A stretch of DNA of 6,176 nucleotides from an uncultured Collinsella sp. (GCA_900542325.1 UQMY01000054.1:1-6176); one strand, 5' to 3'; positions 1-6,176 are shown, counted from the stretch's first letter. Translations and numbers: made by a program. Notes: a model not told the origin generated them from the letters alone.

Positions 1-55
1 GAGCGTCCGGCTGATAACCGGGAGGTCACAAGTTCGAATCTTGTCAGGTCCACCA
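1..55 (+). tRNA. tRNA-Ile(GAU), 3' part only
   Basis: This is the 3' portion of an isoleucine tRNA, cut by the window edge inside the D-arm region. The anticodon GAT lies at 13-15, the T-arm with loop TTCGAAT follows, and the acceptor 3' strand CAGGTCC, discriminator A and encoded CCA end at 55. All 55 bases are identical to positions 225-279 of the complete tRNA-Ile further on, which settles the identity. The missing 5' part lies upstream of the window. Confidence 0.95.
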
Positions 56-66
56 CTTTCTTTCGC

Positions 67-111
67 AATAAACACCCCAGCGAGAGCCGAGTCGCCGCTG
101 GGGTGTTTATT
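67..111 (+). terminator. Strong hairpin between tRNA-Ile and tRNA-Ala, possible terminator
   Basis: A perfect 16-bp stem pairs 67-82 with 96-111 around a 13-nt loop. The stem is AT-rich at its base and GC-rich at its top, as in many intrinsic terminators. The T-rich stretch (TTTATT) is itself part of the stem, and the bases after it (ACTGTCTCC) are not a U-tract, so termination may be partial. It lies only 11 nt before tRNA-Ala. It could instead be a processing site between the tRNAs or a read-through attenuator. Confidence 0.6.
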
Positions 112-122
112 ACTGTCTCCGT

Positions 123-198
123 GGGGGTTTAGCTCAGCTGGGAGAGCGCGGGCTTTGCAAGCCTGAGGTCAGGGGTTCGATCCCCCTAACCTCCACCA
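123..198 (+). tRNA. tRNA-Ala(UGC)
   Basis: A complete 76-nt alanine tRNA. The acceptor stem GGGGGTT (123-129) pairs with AACCTCC (188-194) with one or more G-U pairs. The D-arm carries the usual AGCTCAGCTGGGAGAGC pattern, the anticodon TGC is at 156-158, and the T-arm has loop TTCGATC. Discriminator A and CCA are encoded (195-198). Only 4 nt separate it from the next tRNA, so the two are almost certainly cut from one transcript. There is very little room for a private promoter between the upstream hairpin and its 5' end. Confidence 0.97.
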
Positions 199-202
199 TG
201 AT

Positions 203-279
203 GGACCTGTAGCTCAGTTGGTTAGAGCGTCCGGCTGATAACCGGGAGGTCACAAGTTCGAATCTTGTCAGGTCCACCA
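203..279 (+). tRNA. tRNA-Ile(GAU)
   Basis: A complete 77-nt isoleucine tRNA. The acceptor stem GGACCTG (203-209) pairs perfectly with CAGGTCC (269-275). The anticodon GAT is at 237-239, followed by the T-arm, discriminator A and an encoded CCA (276-279). It decodes ATC/ATT codons, and ATC is heavily used in the neighbouring genes. The 3' 55 nt are repeated exactly at 1-55, so the locus carries at least two copies flanking tRNA-Ala. An Ile/Ala tRNA pair is typical of rRNA operons, so rRNA genes may lie upstream, but none is visible here. Confidence 0.97.
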
Positions 280-293
280 TCAAAACTGTGAAG

Positions 294-323
294 AGCCCTG
301 GGGCGTTGCCTCGGGGCTTTTTT
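294..323 (+). terminator. Rho-independent terminator of the tRNA cluster
   Basis: An 11-bp stem pairs 294-304 with 308-318, including two G-U pairs, around a three-base loop (GTT). It is followed by a run of six T (318-323). It lies 14 nt after the CCA end of tRNA-Ile and in the right orientation to end the tRNA transcript. Its 3' arm and T-run can also pair with 344-354 (see the inverted repeats at 312-373). Confidence 0.88.
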
Positions 324-373
324 CTTACCTACTGAAAGTAGTCAAAAAAGCCCCGTCCCAAATTAACTACTTT
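312..373. repeat. Overlapping inverted repeats after the tRNA terminator
   Basis: Three inverted repeats overlap here. Positions 312-323 (CGGGGCTTTTTT) pair perfectly over 12 bp with 344-355. A small hairpin at 329-341 (CTACT, loop GAA, AGTAG) sits inside that pair. Positions 335-342 (AAAGTAGT) also pair with 366-373 (ACTACTTT). The first pairing uses the 3' arm and T-run of the tRNA terminator, so the two structures exclude each other in RNA. No coding potential is seen. It may be a copy of an interspersed palindromic repeat, or simply part of the terminator region. Confidence 0.55.
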
Positions 374-377
374 GATT

Positions 378-407
378 TTGTGTGCTGTGCGAAAGATTGG
401 GTAGTAT
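378..407 (+). promoter_or_regulatory. Weak candidate promoter for the BFN gene row
   Basis: The spacer between the tRNA terminator and the BFN gene should hold the promoter of the gene row. The best pair I can see is TTGTGT (378-383) and TAGTAT (402-407) with an 18-nt gap. The -35 matches the consensus only at TTG, and the neighbouring TATAGC (405-410) is an alternative -10. A short hairpin (419-423 with 429-433, GCGGC/GCCGC) would lie in the leader. This is a pattern-based guess. Confidence 0.25.
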
Positions 408-463
408 AGCTATTCAATGCGGCGGGCTGCCGCGTGTTAACCGCTACGTACCGGAGGTGTTCC

Positions 464-964
464 ATGGTTCGTGTCGACATAGAGACCATCGTCATGGCCG
501 CCGGTCCCGTGCCATCGCTTATCGTGCTTCGTGAGCGCAGCAGCAAATCGGACTCGCCCGCGCCGCTGCGTTCCCTTTCCATTCAGACTGGTTCGTTTGA
601 AGCTGCTGCCATCAGCCGCGGCATCGATAGCGGCCGCGCCGAGCGCCCGATCACCCATGACCTGTTGCTCGATACCGTTGACGCCCTGGGCGCCAAGCTC
701 GAGCGCATCGAGATCGTCCGCGCCGAGCCGCCGGTGTTCTACGCGACGATCGTCGTACTGGCCGATGGCGAGGAGCGCAAGATCGACGCCCGCCCCAGTG
801 ACGCCATTGCCCTGGCCGTGCGCAGCAATGCCCCCATGTTTGTGGAGGACGACATCATGAATCGCCTGGGCACTGTTTCCACCCACGCCGAGGATGTCGA
901 CGACGAGCAGGAGTTCGAGAAGTTCGACGAGTTCGTCCATACGCTCTCCCCCGATGATTTCTAA
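464..964 (+). CDS. Bifunctional nuclease (BFN/DUF151) domain protein
   Basis: The protein has 166 residues and belongs to the BFN (DUF151) family, whose characterised members have been reported to cleave both DNA and RNA; the role in actinobacteria is unclear. Family hallmarks are visible: a RPITHDLL motif at residues 61-68, LGAKLERIEI at 75-84, FYATIVV at 92-98, and the signature IDARPSDAIALAVR at 107-120 followed by NAPMFVED. The C-terminal tail is acidic and ends in the SPDDF pattern common in actinobacterial members. There is no signal peptide or membrane segment, so it should be cytoplasmic. The ATG at 464 is preferred over a GTG at 434 because GGAGGTG (453-459) lies just before it. It is the first gene of a + strand row that leads to typA; the next gene's start is 30 nt after its stop. 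Confidence 0.93.
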   Translation: MVRVDIETIVMAAGPVPSLIVLRERSSKSDSPAPLRSLSIQTGSFEAAAISRGIDSGRAERPITHDLLLDTVDALGAKLERIEIVRAEPPVFYATIVVLADGEERKIDARPSDAIALAVRSNAPMFVEDDIMNRLGTVSTHAEDVDDEQEFEKFDEFVHTLSPDDF

Positions 965-994
965 ATGTCTGGCACGCGAGCGGAGAGGTCGCTG

Positions 995-1351
995 ATGGGT
1001 ACCCGCGTATCGGCTGAGGCGGCTGCGATCGCCCGCGAGGCCCAGATGCGCTCTGAGGCGTCCGAGGCGGCACGCATTGCCTATGTGACGCAGGCCCGCA
1101 CGCTTCGCGAGCGCCGCGGCTCGTTTATCAAGATGGTTGTCATCTCCGCCCTTGTCGCGGCAATCTGTTCTCGTCTTCGTGGTACAGTTGGTGCGCTTGG
1201 GTTTTCGATTTCAACAGGCTTGGTAATCTGGGGCGTGGTCGATGCAGTAATGCTGACCAGCCAGATCAAGGTACTCGACAAGCGCGCGATGGATATGATG
1301 CGCGCCCGCGACGCTGCCGCCAAGATCGCTGCCGAGGCACAGGAACTGTAA
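995..1351 (+). CDS. Small two-helix membrane protein, function unknown
   Basis: I do not recognise a named family in this 118-residue protein. Residues 1-41 form a charged, alanine- and glutamate-rich helix (likely amphipathic or coiled). A hydrophobic segment at about 44-59 (FIKMVVISALVAAICS) is followed by a short RLRG turn and a second at about 64-87. The C-terminal 30 residues are again charged and helical. This predicts a membrane hairpin with both ends in the cytoplasm. The ATG at 995 is chosen because GGAGAGG (982-988) precedes it with 6-nt spacing. An earlier in-frame ATG at 965 sits 1 nt after the upstream stop and has no comparable site of its own. It lies between the BFN gene and the acidic-protein gene, on the same strand. 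Confidence 0.8.
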   Translation: MGTRVSAEAAAIAREAQMRSEASEAARIAYVTQARTLRERRGSFIKMVVISALVAAICSRLRGTVGALGFSISTGLVIWGVVDAVMLTSQIKVLDKRAMDMMRARDAAAKIAAEAQEL

Positions 1352-1381
1352 CGACGCCAGACTCGATGGGAAGGTCTAAAG

Positions 1382-1831
1382 ATGGCACAGGATATGCAGG
1401 ACGCCGGTAACGTCTCCGCCGAGCTCGACGCCATGGTGTGTGACCTGATTGGTGCGTTCTTGGACGACCTTGCCGCCGGCGAGAATCCGGGCGTAGTTGT
1501 GGCGATCGAGGACGCTGCTTCCAACCGATATCTGGCGGCGCTCGACGAGGACGGCGAAGAGGCGTGCCTCGAGGCGGCCACCAACTTTATCTCCGAGCAC
1601 AAGATGGGTCTTAAGGACGAGGGCCTGGGCCGCATCGCCCGCTATGCCATCGGCTACACCGGTTGTGTCGAAATTGACGGCGGCTATCACGACGCCCTGC
1701 TCGTGAGCTTCTTCGAAACTACGCTCGAGAGCGGTTTTTCGGCATACGTGCTGTATGAGGGCATGGGCGCCGGCGATGGTTTTATGTGGAGCGACCCTGA
1801 ACCTGCAGGTGAGGAAACCCCTCTTATCTAA
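1382..1831 (+). CDS. Highly acidic conserved-looking protein, function unknown
   Basis: I recognise no family in this 149-residue protein. It is strikingly acidic: I count about 30 Asp/Glu against 5 Lys/Arg. It has no signal peptide and no clear membrane helix, so it should be a soluble cytoplasmic protein. The N-terminal half looks helical (residues 12-32), then a strand-like GVVVAIEDA (37-45). A second alpha/beta section follows, with an aromatic, glycine-rich region (YAIGYTGCVEIDGGYHDALL, about 88-107) and YVLYEGMGAGDGFMW at 122-136. Three cysteines (20, 62, 95) are spread out with no metal-binding pattern. GGAAGG lies about 8 nt before the ATG. The gene starts 30 nt after the previous stop and lies 117 nt before typA. 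Coding is supported by codon use like its neighbours. Confidence 0.8.
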   Translation: MAQDMQDAGNVSAELDAMVCDLIGAFLDDLAAGENPGVVVAIEDAASNRYLAALDEDGEEACLEAATNFISEHKMGLKDEGLGRIARYAIGYTGCVEIDGGYHDALLVSFFETTLESGFSAYVLYEGMGAGDGFMWSDPEPAGEETPLI

Positions 1832-1873
1832 AATCGCTAAAATAAACGAGTTTTCGGTAAAAGGCTCAATATT

Positions 1874-1901
1874 CCCGCTGAGCGTTGTATCGCTGGGCGG
1901 G
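1874..1901 (+). promoter_or_regulatory. Leader hairpin in the spacer before typA
   Basis: CCCGC (1874-1878) pairs with GCGGG (1897-1901), and AGCG (1881-1884) pairs with CGCT (1891-1894), with a two-by-two internal loop between them and a 6-nt apical loop. No T-run follows, so it does not look like a terminator. It ends 47 nt before the typA start and would be in the typA leader if transcription enters from upstream. I could not find a convincing sigma-70-type promoter in 1832-1948. Confidence 0.35.
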
Positions 1902-1948
1902 CCGCATACGCGTGCCGTTTGTATATGGATAGAAGATAGGGGAACTAC

Positions 1949-3787
<1,839 letters not shown>

Positions 3788-3814
3788 GCGCTGGGGCTTA
3801 TAACTGCCAATAAG

Positions 3815-3849
3815 AAAGGGCGTCGACCGCAATGGTCGGCGCCCTTTTT
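3815..3849 (+). terminator. Rho-independent terminator of typA
   Basis: A 14-bp stem pairs 3815-3828 (AAAGGGCGTCGACC) with 3834-3847, with one G-U pair, around the 5-nt loop GCAAT. It is followed by T up to 3849. It lies 27 nt after the typA stop in the right orientation. The A-rich 5' flank (AAA at 3815-3817) could make it act on the opposite strand as well. Confidence 0.92.
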
Positions 3850-3876
3850 GGTGCAATGGGATCAGGTTGCTTTGCG

Positions 3877-3909
3877 CCACCACAAAGGTGCCTGGCCCTT
3901 TTGTGGTGG
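3877..3909. repeat. Inverted repeat downstream of the bactofilin-like gene
   Basis: CCACCACAAAGG (3877-3888) is the inverse of CCTTTTGTGGTGG (3897-3909) apart from one extra base, with an 8-nt loop. It begins 8 nt after the stop of the - strand bactofilin-like gene. It is therefore positioned as that gene's transcript end, but no U-run follows on the - strand (CGCAAAGC), so it is not a standard terminator. It may be an interspersed palindromic repeat or a 3'-end protecting hairpin. Confidence 0.5.
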
Positions 3910-3916
3910 TTGGCGG

Positions 3917-5062
3917 CTAGGCGGTGGGGAGTCCTGGCGTGTTAGCCGGCTGCTGCGGCTTGAGGTGGGCGTTGCGCCAGATGATCTGGATGGCGTAGCC
4001 GAGCGTGAAGACGAAGGCTACACCGCTGACAAAGTTGCCCATAAGAGGAAGTGCCGTGAGTGCGCCCGCGACGATACCGCCCACGGCGGCCATGGCGTAG
4101 CGGTTTTGGTTGTGTCCGACCATGCGCGCGACCGCGGTGCCCGTAAATGCCGCCGAGACCAAAGCGATGCCGATGACGCCGCACATGAGGGCGGCGGCGA
4201 GCGACAGGCCTGCAATCGAGATGATGAGCAGCAGCACGGCGGGAGCGACGGCGACCGTGCCCAGAAGACCACTTACCCACAGCGGCATGGGTCGCTGATG
4301 GAGCATGCCGGCAGCGCTGGCGGTTGCGCGTGGAAAGACAAGCTCAAGCAGGATGGCGACAAAGCAGGTGGAAAGCGCCGCGGCAACGATGCCGCCGATA
4401 ATGTCGTTGGCCGTAGAGGTGTTCTCGTTCTCGGTCCGGTCGATCTTGAGAGCTCCGACCTGGGCGCCCTCGGCCCGCTCGGGGTCCTGTGAGACGTGGG
4501 CGTTCACCGTGCCGGTGATGCGGGCGTTTTTACCCAGGATGAGCTTGTCGGCCCAGACCTCAACATCGCCATCGACGGTGCCGTCGATGGTTACGGTGTC
4601 GCCGGCAAGCGCCGCCGATTTGGCGGAGCCGCGCAGGGCGACCGTTTCGCCTGCCGCGTAAAAACAGTTGGCGGTGCTGCCGGTGTTGAGCACGACGTGC
4701 TGGCCGGCCACCGTGACGCTGCCATCGATTGCGGTTTTGGCGATATCGATGGTGCGTGCCGCCAGACGAACGGCGCCGCCTACGGTGCAATCGCGAATCG
4801 ACAGGTTCTCACCCGCCGCGATAATATCGCGGCCGATGGAGGCGTCGTCTAGGTTGAGACTTTGGCCGGCCCAGTACAGGTCGCCTTCGATACCGGACGG
4901 AGTTGAGTCAACTTCGGTTGCGAGCACGTTTCCCGCGGTGTCGGTGCCGGCGAACGACACCGTGGGAAGTGCGGTGAGCGCGAGCGCAATCAGCGCGAAT
5001 AGGATGGTGATGCGGGCCTGCGCTTTGTGGCGCCGGATCGACGGTACTTGGTTGCAAGGCAT
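3917..5062 (-). CDS. Secreted bactofilin-like beta-helix protein with membrane C-terminus
   Basis: The 381-residue product looks like a polymer-forming (bactofilin-like) protein fused to a membrane domain. Residues 1-38 form a signal peptide: basic RRHKAQAR, hydrophobic ITILFALIALALTALP, and an SFA cleavage site before G39. Residues 57-190 are a repeat region in which short glycine motifs recur near residues 60, 78, 96, 114, 132 and 165. That is about every 18 residues, as expected for turns of a right-handed beta-helix. After a polar linker (about 191-218) come four or five hydrophobic segments (about 221-243, 262-284, 286-312, 323-341, 343-362) and a short polar tail. The beta-helix should therefore face outside the cell. 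The ATG at 5062 is chosen because GAAGGA (5069-5074) lies 6 nt before it. The same arrangement of polymer-forming repeats plus a C-terminal membrane domain is known in uncharacterised bacterial and archaeal proteins; the function is unknown. Confidence 0.82.
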   Translation of the reverse strand: MPCNQVPSIRRHKAQARITILFALIALALTALPTVSFAGTDTAGNVLATEVDSTPSGIEGDLYWAGQSLNLDDASIGRDIIAAGENLSIRDCTVGGAVRLAARTIDIAKTAIDGSVTVAGQHVVLNTGSTANCFYAAGETVALRGSAKSAALAGDTVTIDGTVDGDVEVWADKLILGKNARITGTVNAHVSQDPERAEGAQVGALKIDRTENENTSTANDIIGGIVAAALSTCFVAILLELVFPRATASAAGMLHQRPMPLWVSGLLGTVAVAPAVLLLIISIAGLSLAAALMCGVIGIALVSAAFTGTAVARMVGHNQNRYAMAAVGGIVAGALTALPLMGNFVSGVAFVFTLGYAIQIIWRNAHLKPQQPANTPGLPTA

Positions 5063-5074
5063 AGTGAATCCTTC

Positions 5075-5099
5075 GTTAGATACTCGACAGGTATCTAAC
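5075..5099. promoter_or_regulatory. Perfect interrupted palindrome at the bactofilin-like gene start, candidate operator
   Basis: GTTAGATAC (5075-5083) and GTATCTAAC (5091-5099) are perfect inverse copies, 9 bp each, around the 7-nt spacer TCGACAG. Arm length and spacing suit a dimeric repressor. The repeat touches the ribosome binding site (5069-5074) of the - strand gene, so a bound protein would block transcription, or the RNA hairpin would press against the ribosome site. I do not recognise the regulator family from the sequence. Confidence 0.6.
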
Positions 5100-5168
5100 A
5101 GGGTACCCAACGCGCGGGCGCTCTAAAAGAATCTCTCGGTTGCATTTCGAGGGGTTGTGCTGTGCTAC

Positions 5169-5858
5169 CTACTTTTTACGGTGCAAAAAGCGCGCGATGT
5201 CTTCCTCGGTAGGGCTTTTAATGTCAAAGCGCAGTGATAGCCAACGCAGCCCCATGGTCACCACAACGCATACGACCAGCGCGGCAACATTGCTCATGAG
5301 GCCGCTCATGACGAGGGCTACATAGCTTGCCGATCCGGCGATGGCCGCGATGGCATAGAAGTTGGTGCGTTGGAAAATGCCCGGGACCACGCCCATAAAG
5401 CCGTCGCGCAGCATGCCGCCGCCCACGGCGGTAAAGAAGCCCATCATGATACATACGGCGGGCGCAAATCCGTACACCAACGCCTTGTCCGCGCCGGTTG
5501 CTGCATAGATGCCGACCGAGATGATGTCGAGCAGGGGAATGAGTTTTTCGGGCTTATCGACGATTGCCGGGAAGATATAGATGATGGCGGCTGTGGCGAT
5601 GGAGAGCGGTAGTGCCATGGGCTGGTTGAGGATGTAGACGTTGCCGACCTGGAGCGTCATATCGCGCAAAAGACCGCCGCCCAGACCGCAGACCACCGCG
5701 AGCGCGACCGCGCCCACCAGGTCGAGCTTGTGCTCGCGAGCGACCAGCACGCCCGAGATCGATGCCGCGACAACGGCGAACATCTCGAGCCAAAATGGGA
5801 TAGCGACCATGGCATCTGAGGCGTGTGAAGTAACAGTCATAGCGGCGACGACGGGCAA
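5169..5858 (-). CDS. TRIC-type (UPF0126/YicG-like) membrane protein
   Basis: The 229-residue product is an integral membrane protein of the UPF0126/TRIC family, related to trimeric intracellular cation channels; bacterial members form trimeric K+-permeable channels. The family's internal duplication is clear: GLGGGLLRDM at residues 58-67 and AVGGGMLRDG at 144-153, each following a hydrophobic helix, with six to seven membrane segments overall. It ends with a charged tail. The reading frame extends to an ATG at 5975, but the extra residues are polar and unlike the family. I choose the TTG at 5858 because AAAGGA (5866-5871) lies 7 nt before it. The ATG at 5840 (223 residues) is the main alternative but has no good ribosome site. 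It lies 106 nt upstream of the bactofilin-like gene on the same strand, with no strong terminator seen between them. Confidence 0.88.
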   Translation of the reverse strand: MPVVAAMTVTSHASDAMVAIPFWLEMFAVVAASISGVLVAREHKLDLVGAVALAVVCGLGGGLLRDMTLQVGNVYILNQPMALPLSIATAAIIYIFPAIVDKPEKLIPLLDIISVGIYAATGADKALVYGFAPAVCIMMGFFTAVGGGMLRDGFMGVVPGIFQRTNFYAIAAIAGSASYVALVMSGLMSNVAALVVCVVVTMGLRWLSLRFDIKSPTEEDIARFLHRKK

Positions 5859-5972
5859 GATGAGGTCCTTTGATTCTCGGGTTTGAACAATGCCCGTACA
5901 TAGTACATGGTTGGCGGCGATTGAGACCCTATTGCTCGGCAAACGGTAGGGACTGGGAACGGTCATGGGTAC

Positions 5973-6039
5973 CAAACATGTACATCAGCCTCCAAAGATG
6001 CCGAAAAATGTCGTTTTTGGAGGGTGATGTACATGTTTG
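5973..6039. repeat. 67-nt near-perfect hairpin element
   Basis: The arms 5973-5996 and 6016-6039 are 24 bp each and match inversely at 23 positions; the only mismatch is G5988 opposite G6024. Pairing continues inwards through 5997-6000 with 6012-6015 and 6002-6003 with 6009-6010, using G-U pairs, down to an AAAAA loop (6004-6008). Each arm contains the 8-bp palindrome ATGTACAT. No U-run follows on either strand, so it is not a normal terminator. No target-site duplication is seen at the edges. It may be a small palindromic repeat element or a regulatory site upstream of the TRIC gene. Confidence 0.75.
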
Positions 6040-6095
6040 AGATTCAAGGTGAAATCGAAAGCAATGGGGGACGTGGCTGAATAGGAGGGATGTCC

Positions 6096-6120
6096 AAATT
6101 TTGAGCGGAGCTCAAAATTT
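6096..6120. repeat. Perfect 11-bp inverted repeat (25 bp), candidate operator
   Basis: AAATTTTGAGC (6096-6106) and GCTCAAAATTT (6110-6120) are perfect inverse copies around GGA. CCA before the left arm and TGG after the right arm can add pairs across a small bulge. It is followed by ATGGCTCTG, not a T-run, so a protein-binding palindrome or repeat element seems likelier than a terminator. Confidence 0.6.
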
Positions 6121-6138
6121 ATGGCTCTGTTAGACCAA

Positions 6139-6172
6139 GGTTGACATAAAAACGATGTCACCGCGAGGCGGT
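6139..6172 (+). other. Two overlapping short hairpins at the right edge
   Basis: GG (6139-6140) plus TGACAT (6142-6147) pairs with ATGTCACC (6155-6162), with T6141 bulged. ACCGC (6160-6164) pairs with GCGGT (6168-6172) around GAG. The two share bases 6160-6162, so they compete. The motif TTGACA at 6141-6146 equals a -35 consensus, but nothing like a -10 is found at 16-18 nt downstream. The element is cut off by the window end. Confidence 0.35.
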
Positions 6173-6176
6173 ACCC

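Larger units (their letters stand above)
5872..6176. other. Non-coding region with several inverted repeats
   Basis: About 300 bp contain no convincing gene. The TRIC gene's promoter should lie at its left end on the - strand; TACTAT at about 5899-5904 read on that strand is a possible -10, without a good -35. The rest holds three or four strong inverted repeats, listed separately. The composition is more AT-rich than in the genes. A neighbouring gene on the right may begin beyond the window. Confidence 0.6.

Noticed and set aside
67..111. Hairpin as attachment site or CRISPR repeat
   Set aside because: It occurs once, with no integrase, no flanking repeat of the tRNA end beyond the full tRNA copies, and no spacer array.
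434..463. Upstream GTG start for the BFN gene
   Set aside because: The ATG at 464 has GGAGGTG at proper spacing, while the GTG at 434 has none and adds residues not typical of the family.
437..940. 167-residue open frame on the - strand
   Set aside because: It is a shadow of the BFN gene, whose family motifs are unmistakable on the + strand.
965..994. ATG at 965 as start of the small membrane protein
   Set aside because: It is one base after the BFN stop and lacks a ribosome site; the ATG at 995 has GGAGAGG 6 nt upstream. Translational coupling from 965 cannot be fully excluded.
3848..4492. 214-residue open frame on the + strand
   Set aside because: It overlaps the bactofilin-like gene in antisense, begins at the loop side of the typA terminator, and its translation is low-complexity and charged with no domain pattern.
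6027..6080. 17-residue open frame with GGAGGG upstream
   Set aside because: The ribosome-site-like GGAGGG is part of the inverted repeat at 5973-6039, the spacing to the first ATG is too short, and the peptide matches nothing I know.
6139..6176. Possible T-box leader, from the GCGGTACC-like end
   Set aside because: The 14-base T-box consensus (AGGGTGGTACCGCG pattern) is not present on either strand, and no specifier stem is visible in the truncated sequence.

Overview
The window (6176 bp, GC-rich genes with AT-richer spacers) looks like chromosomal core DNA of a Gram-positive actinobacterium. My best guess is the Coriobacteriia, close to Collinsella, judged from the style of the TypA protein, strong GGAGG-type ribosome binding sites and the mix of genes. 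That placement is an inference, not a database result. I see no phage, insertion sequence, CRISPR array or defence system.

Layout. Positions 1-323 hold a tRNA cluster on the + strand: the 3' part of a tRNA-Ile(GAU), a strong hairpin, a complete tRNA-Ala(UGC), a complete tRNA-Ile(GAU) identical over the overlap to the first copy, and a Rho-independent terminator. Positions 324-463 are a spacer with overlapping inverted repeats. Positions 464-3849 carry a + strand gene row: a bifunctional nuclease (BFN/DUF151) domain protein, a small two-helix membrane protein, a very acidic protein of unknown function, and the ribosome-associated GTPase TypA/BipA, closed by a textbook terminator. Two - strand genes follow, convergent with typA: a TRIC/UPF0126-type membrane protein (5858 to 5169), then a secreted bactofilin-like beta-helix protein with a membrane-embedded C-terminal half (5062 to 3917). 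The last ~300 bp (5872-6176) hold no convincing gene but several strong inverted repeats.

How it fits together. The tRNAs and TypA serve translation; TypA is a ribosome-binding GTPase linked in other bacteria to stress and low-temperature ribosome assembly. The three genes before typA lie close together on one strand with good ribosome binding sites and no visible terminator between them, so they may be co-transcribed. Their link to TypA is positional only. The two - strand genes are both membrane or envelope proteins.

The most unusual signals are non-coding: a near-perfect 67-nt hairpin (5973-6039), a perfect 25-bp interrupted palindrome touching the ribosome binding site of the bactofilin-like gene (5075-5099), a 25-bp palindrome at 6096-6120, and overlapping alternative hairpins after the tRNA terminator (294-373). 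The extracytoplasmic bactofilin-like protein is the most interesting coding feature. I found no clear evidence of a wholly new multi-gene system.
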